Below, one piece after another: positions 61,047-64,000 of a stretch of 64,000 bases of DNA. The notes beneath the pieces were generated by a model. It was not told the DNA's origin, did not search any database, and saw only the letters and a list, made by a program, of their open reading frames with translations. Source of the stretch: Amblyornis subalaris (Eukaryota > Chordata > Aves > Passeriformes > Ptilonorhynchidae); NCBI GenBank assembly GCA_018881555.1, contig JACAXG010000050.1:2604001-2668000 (forward strand), read 5' to 3'. The translations under genes and the position numbers were made by a program. Within the stretch, counting starts at the first letter, position 1, and each line of letters opens with the position of its first letter.

Positions 61047-62434
61047 CCTCATCTAACATTCCAGTAAAATTATCTGTGTCTGTCATTGTTCCCTTCAGCT
61101 TCCCCTCAAATATAGGTTAATTGCTTCCTATGTTTAGTAAATATNCAACTGGAATTTGCTCTGAGAATAGGTATTTTCTATGAAATGAAATAAAACAATG
61201 CTACCTGCATATAAAGAATAAAAGGGAAAGGAAAAATAGGTAAGTGGCTGAAAAATATATATTATCAGACTTAAATTCCATTTATTTAGAAGGTATGTAA
61301 CATTTCATTCTCAAAGAAGTACAATATCTTTGCATCTTAAATATTCTTCCAGGAATTCAATTACCCAATTAAACATAAGCTAATGGTACTTTCCCGTGGA
61401 TTCTTAATATTTCTCACTGCATGCTTGTGTTTCCCGGGTTAACCATAGCTCTTGTGTTAGTTGTGGGTTTCAATTTATTCAAAAGTAAGGCTATAACTTA
61501 GCTTTAATCTCAGTCCCTACTGACATATCTGATCTGTTACAACTACAGCAATAGTAGCTACGATGTCCTACACATTACAGAACAGTATGTGCCACAGGGC
61601 ATACCGATCTCACTGCTTGTGAGAAGTATTTCTTAAATAAAAGTATTTAATCAATACCAGGTGGAATGTAAAGCTGTCATACTCAGTCCAGATGGGTTGT
61701 GAAACAAAAGGTCTGCAGGGCAGACAATAAACAGCAATGAACAAATTATTAGACCATGCAGATGATTAACCAGGCACATCATATCCACTTTAATAATACT
61801 ATTACAATACTAGAAAGATTTTGTACATTATGCCAGCAGCTTCAAAAATTATATATTATTTGATCTTTTTTCACTGTACAAAAAATGAGGAGGATGTATG
61901 CAAATTATTTGGTACCAAGAGTACTGTTGATTATAGTGAATTCAGCATCTGGGGAAACTAGTTAAAACTGATAGCCTCGATACAATTGTATTATTAGATG
62001 AAAAATGTTATAACATACAGTACAACAAAACAGATTCAGCAAAGCCTATTATTTATATCCATCAGTGTGGATATAAGAATTCTGCAAGGCTTTGTTAAAA
62101 AATTCTGAATCTATGTAGCTACTTACATTTCACACTTGCAGCTTGGAAAATTTACTTACAGAGAGTGAGTATTATACAACCTGAACAAATGCTCCAGTCC
62201 CTTGTAGAAGGGAAAGTAAGATTTGAATCAATCCATGTAAAATACATATCCAGCCACTTAAGAAGAAAGGCCAGGAATTAAAATTGTTAGTTTTAATAGA
62301 TCTTAACTGGTTTTATTTGTTCATCATATGTTTTGAAGAATTGCAAGAAATTTTCTCACTCCTAATGTTTCTCTCAAGTATTTATTTGTCAAAAAAGAGC
62401 TGATGGTGTAGTTTAACTTTTCGAGATGTAACAA

Positions 62435-62809
62435 GGCCAGATGAGGGCCACAAAGATGATCCGAGAGCTGGAGAACCTCTCCTACAAAGGCAGGCTGAGA
62501 GAGTTGGTGGTGTTCAGCCTGGAGAAGAGAAGGCTCCAGGGAGATCTTAGCATAGCCTTCCAGCACCTAAAAGGGGGCTNACAAGAAATCTGAAGAGAGA
62601 TTCTACAGGCCACAGAGTGATAGAACAAGGGGCAATTGCTTTAAACTGAAAGGGAGCTGGTTTAGATCAGATGTAGAAAGAAAAGTCTTTACTGTGAGGG
62701 CGGTGAGGCATCAGAATGGGTTGATAAGAGAAGTTGTGGATGCCCCATCACTGGTAGTGTTCCAGGCCAGGTTAGATTAAGCACCTTTCCAACCCAAAAC
62801 ATTCTATGA
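62435..62809 (+). mobile_element. CR1 LINE 3' end with internal deletion
   Basis: Reads CACAAAGATGATCCGAGAGC, TTCAGCCTGGAGAAGAGAAG, CTTTACTGTGAGGGCGGTG, GAAGTTGTGGATGCCCCATC, then jumps from GGCCAGGTTAGATTA directly to CACCTTTCCAACCCAAAACA and the ATTCTATGA tail. The usual stretch of several dozen bases between these two points is missing. Confidence 0.95.
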
Positions 62810-64000
62810 AAACACACTAGGTGTGCAGCTCATATGTTAACGTCTGCTGTTGTGTTAGGCATGGATTAGCTTTGCCTATTGGAAAGTATTCTTTTTAGTC
62901 TTCAGAAAAATAACCTACGTGCTCTTCAGAATTGACATAAATATTGCAGAATAATGACATGCACTTGAAAAACCAAAACAGAATACTAGGCTTCAATTCA
63001 TCAACTGTTTTGAATAGGTAAAAGAAAAATTATAAGAACTATAGTTATGTGATGTGTATCTCATTGACTCTGATGAAAACATTACAGATCTACTTCTATG
63101 ATTTAAAAAACTTCTAAGCATAATAATCTCTCAACACTTCTGTGACATAGAAAATATTATTATCTCCAATTACAACTCGTATCAAGGCACAATGAGACTT
63201 AGCAAAATATAGGGTTGGTTTCTAGAATAAACTCCCAAATTCCTAGCTAGTGCCCTCTCAAGTGGAATAGTATTCCCTTTTCAGCAGTTCAGAAATTATT
63301 GAGAAATTTATTAGTTTAGAAACCTAAATAGAAAGAAAAGTGGTGATTCTTTATAGGAACAAGAGGACTAAGTAGCTCATCTCATATCAAATCACTGTAA
63401 AAACTATTTATAAAACAAGTGGACTCCCTAAGTATGAAAGTTACAAGAAGAAAAAGCTGATGAATGGAAAAGTGCAGATTGTGTGCTAAAACGTGCCAGT
63501 AGAACACACGAATTGTTTCCACAAGCTTCCCAAATGCTGGCTGACTGATAAGCCACAGGACCAAAGAGTTGGTTGCTCTCAGAAGAGTTCTGACTGACCA
63601 TGTGAAGGGCTTTTTATTCAGCTGGATCCACACAATTGGATGAATAGGGAAACAAGCTCAGTGCTTCAATGACCCCGCAACTCATACTGTATTTGCAGGG
63701 CGCAGCAGGCATTGGTCTGAGTGTGCAAGTGATTCAGAACTGCATATGTTTGTACTGGATCTGGCTGGGACTGAGCTTTCACCAGAGCAGCCTGTATGGT
63801 GCTCTGTTTTAGATACGTCACCAAAACACTGCTGATAACACACCAGTATGTCAGCTATTGACGAGCCATTGCTGAGGGAACTTGCATACCATTAAATCTT
63901 CTATTTCCCACTCCACTACCCCAGCAGGTACACTGGAGGTGGGCAAGAGGTTCAGTCCTCATTATCTCTCCCATTCCAATGTAGGGAGTGAGCAGGTGGA

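Larger units (their letters stand above)
59824..64000 (-). other. ADGB intron (5' part of window), no exon found
   Basis: Holds two plus-strand CR1 fragments (60845-61046 and 62435-62809). The preceding ADGB exon, which should encode the lysine-rich linker after the calpain-like domain and end in phase 1, was not recognised here and probably lies beyond 64000. Confidence 0.6.

Noticed and set aside
61200..61250. Lysine-like coding stretch near CTACCTGCATATAAAG
   Set aside because: On the minus strand it reads as a pyrimidine tract ending in an AG, an acceptor-like intron sequence, with no open exon attached.
62324..62566. 80-codon minus-strand frame
   Set aside because: Antisense to a CR1 fragment.

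Overview
The window is vertebrate nuclear DNA, almost certainly from a bird. It is AT-rich and intron-dominated. It carries several CR1 LINE fragments ending in the avian 3' tail, and an LTR of a type I recognise as common in bird genomes. It contains no prokaryotic features, no complete gene, no rRNA or tRNA gene and no CRISPR array. Single N bases are scattered through it.

The only gene I can support is a central block of androglobin (ADGB) on the minus strand. I found 20 coding exons between 59823 (5'-most) and 5505 (3'-most). Every junction has AG/GT borders and every reading-frame phase matches, so the exons join into one open frame of about 902 codons (2,709 nt). From memory, mammalian androglobin is about 1,650-1,700 residues, so roughly half is here. 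The N-terminal calpain-like protease domain should lie beyond 64000 and the C-terminal coiled-coil tail below position 1.

In transcription order: 59823-53579 encodes the stretch after the calpain-like domain, including a proline-rich and basic segment. 45694-37854 encodes an acidic linker and a conserved aromatic and cysteine segment. 36811-30324 encodes the first part of the circularly permuted globin, with the candidate haem ligands in one exon (32476-32643). 24876-24688 carries a complete IQ calmodulin-binding motif. 23353-21597 carries the displaced N-terminal globin helices. 20782-13964 encodes a beta-rich region that may be calpain domain III/C2-like. 6940-5505 encodes a Ser/Thr-rich linker and the next conserved block.

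The introns hold CR1 fragments (18743, 19995, 60845 and 62435 on plus; 12261 and 25907 on minus). They also hold an 883-bp solo LTR with an exact 5-bp target-site duplication (33893-34775), a 612-bp solo LTR that fills most of one short intron (20860-21471), several microsatellites and three short tandem duplications. I found no novel system. The points most worth checking are the sense-oriented LTR in the 814-bp intron, the haem-ligand exon, a 46-bp microexon and an unexplained 172-codon open frame at 51937-52455.
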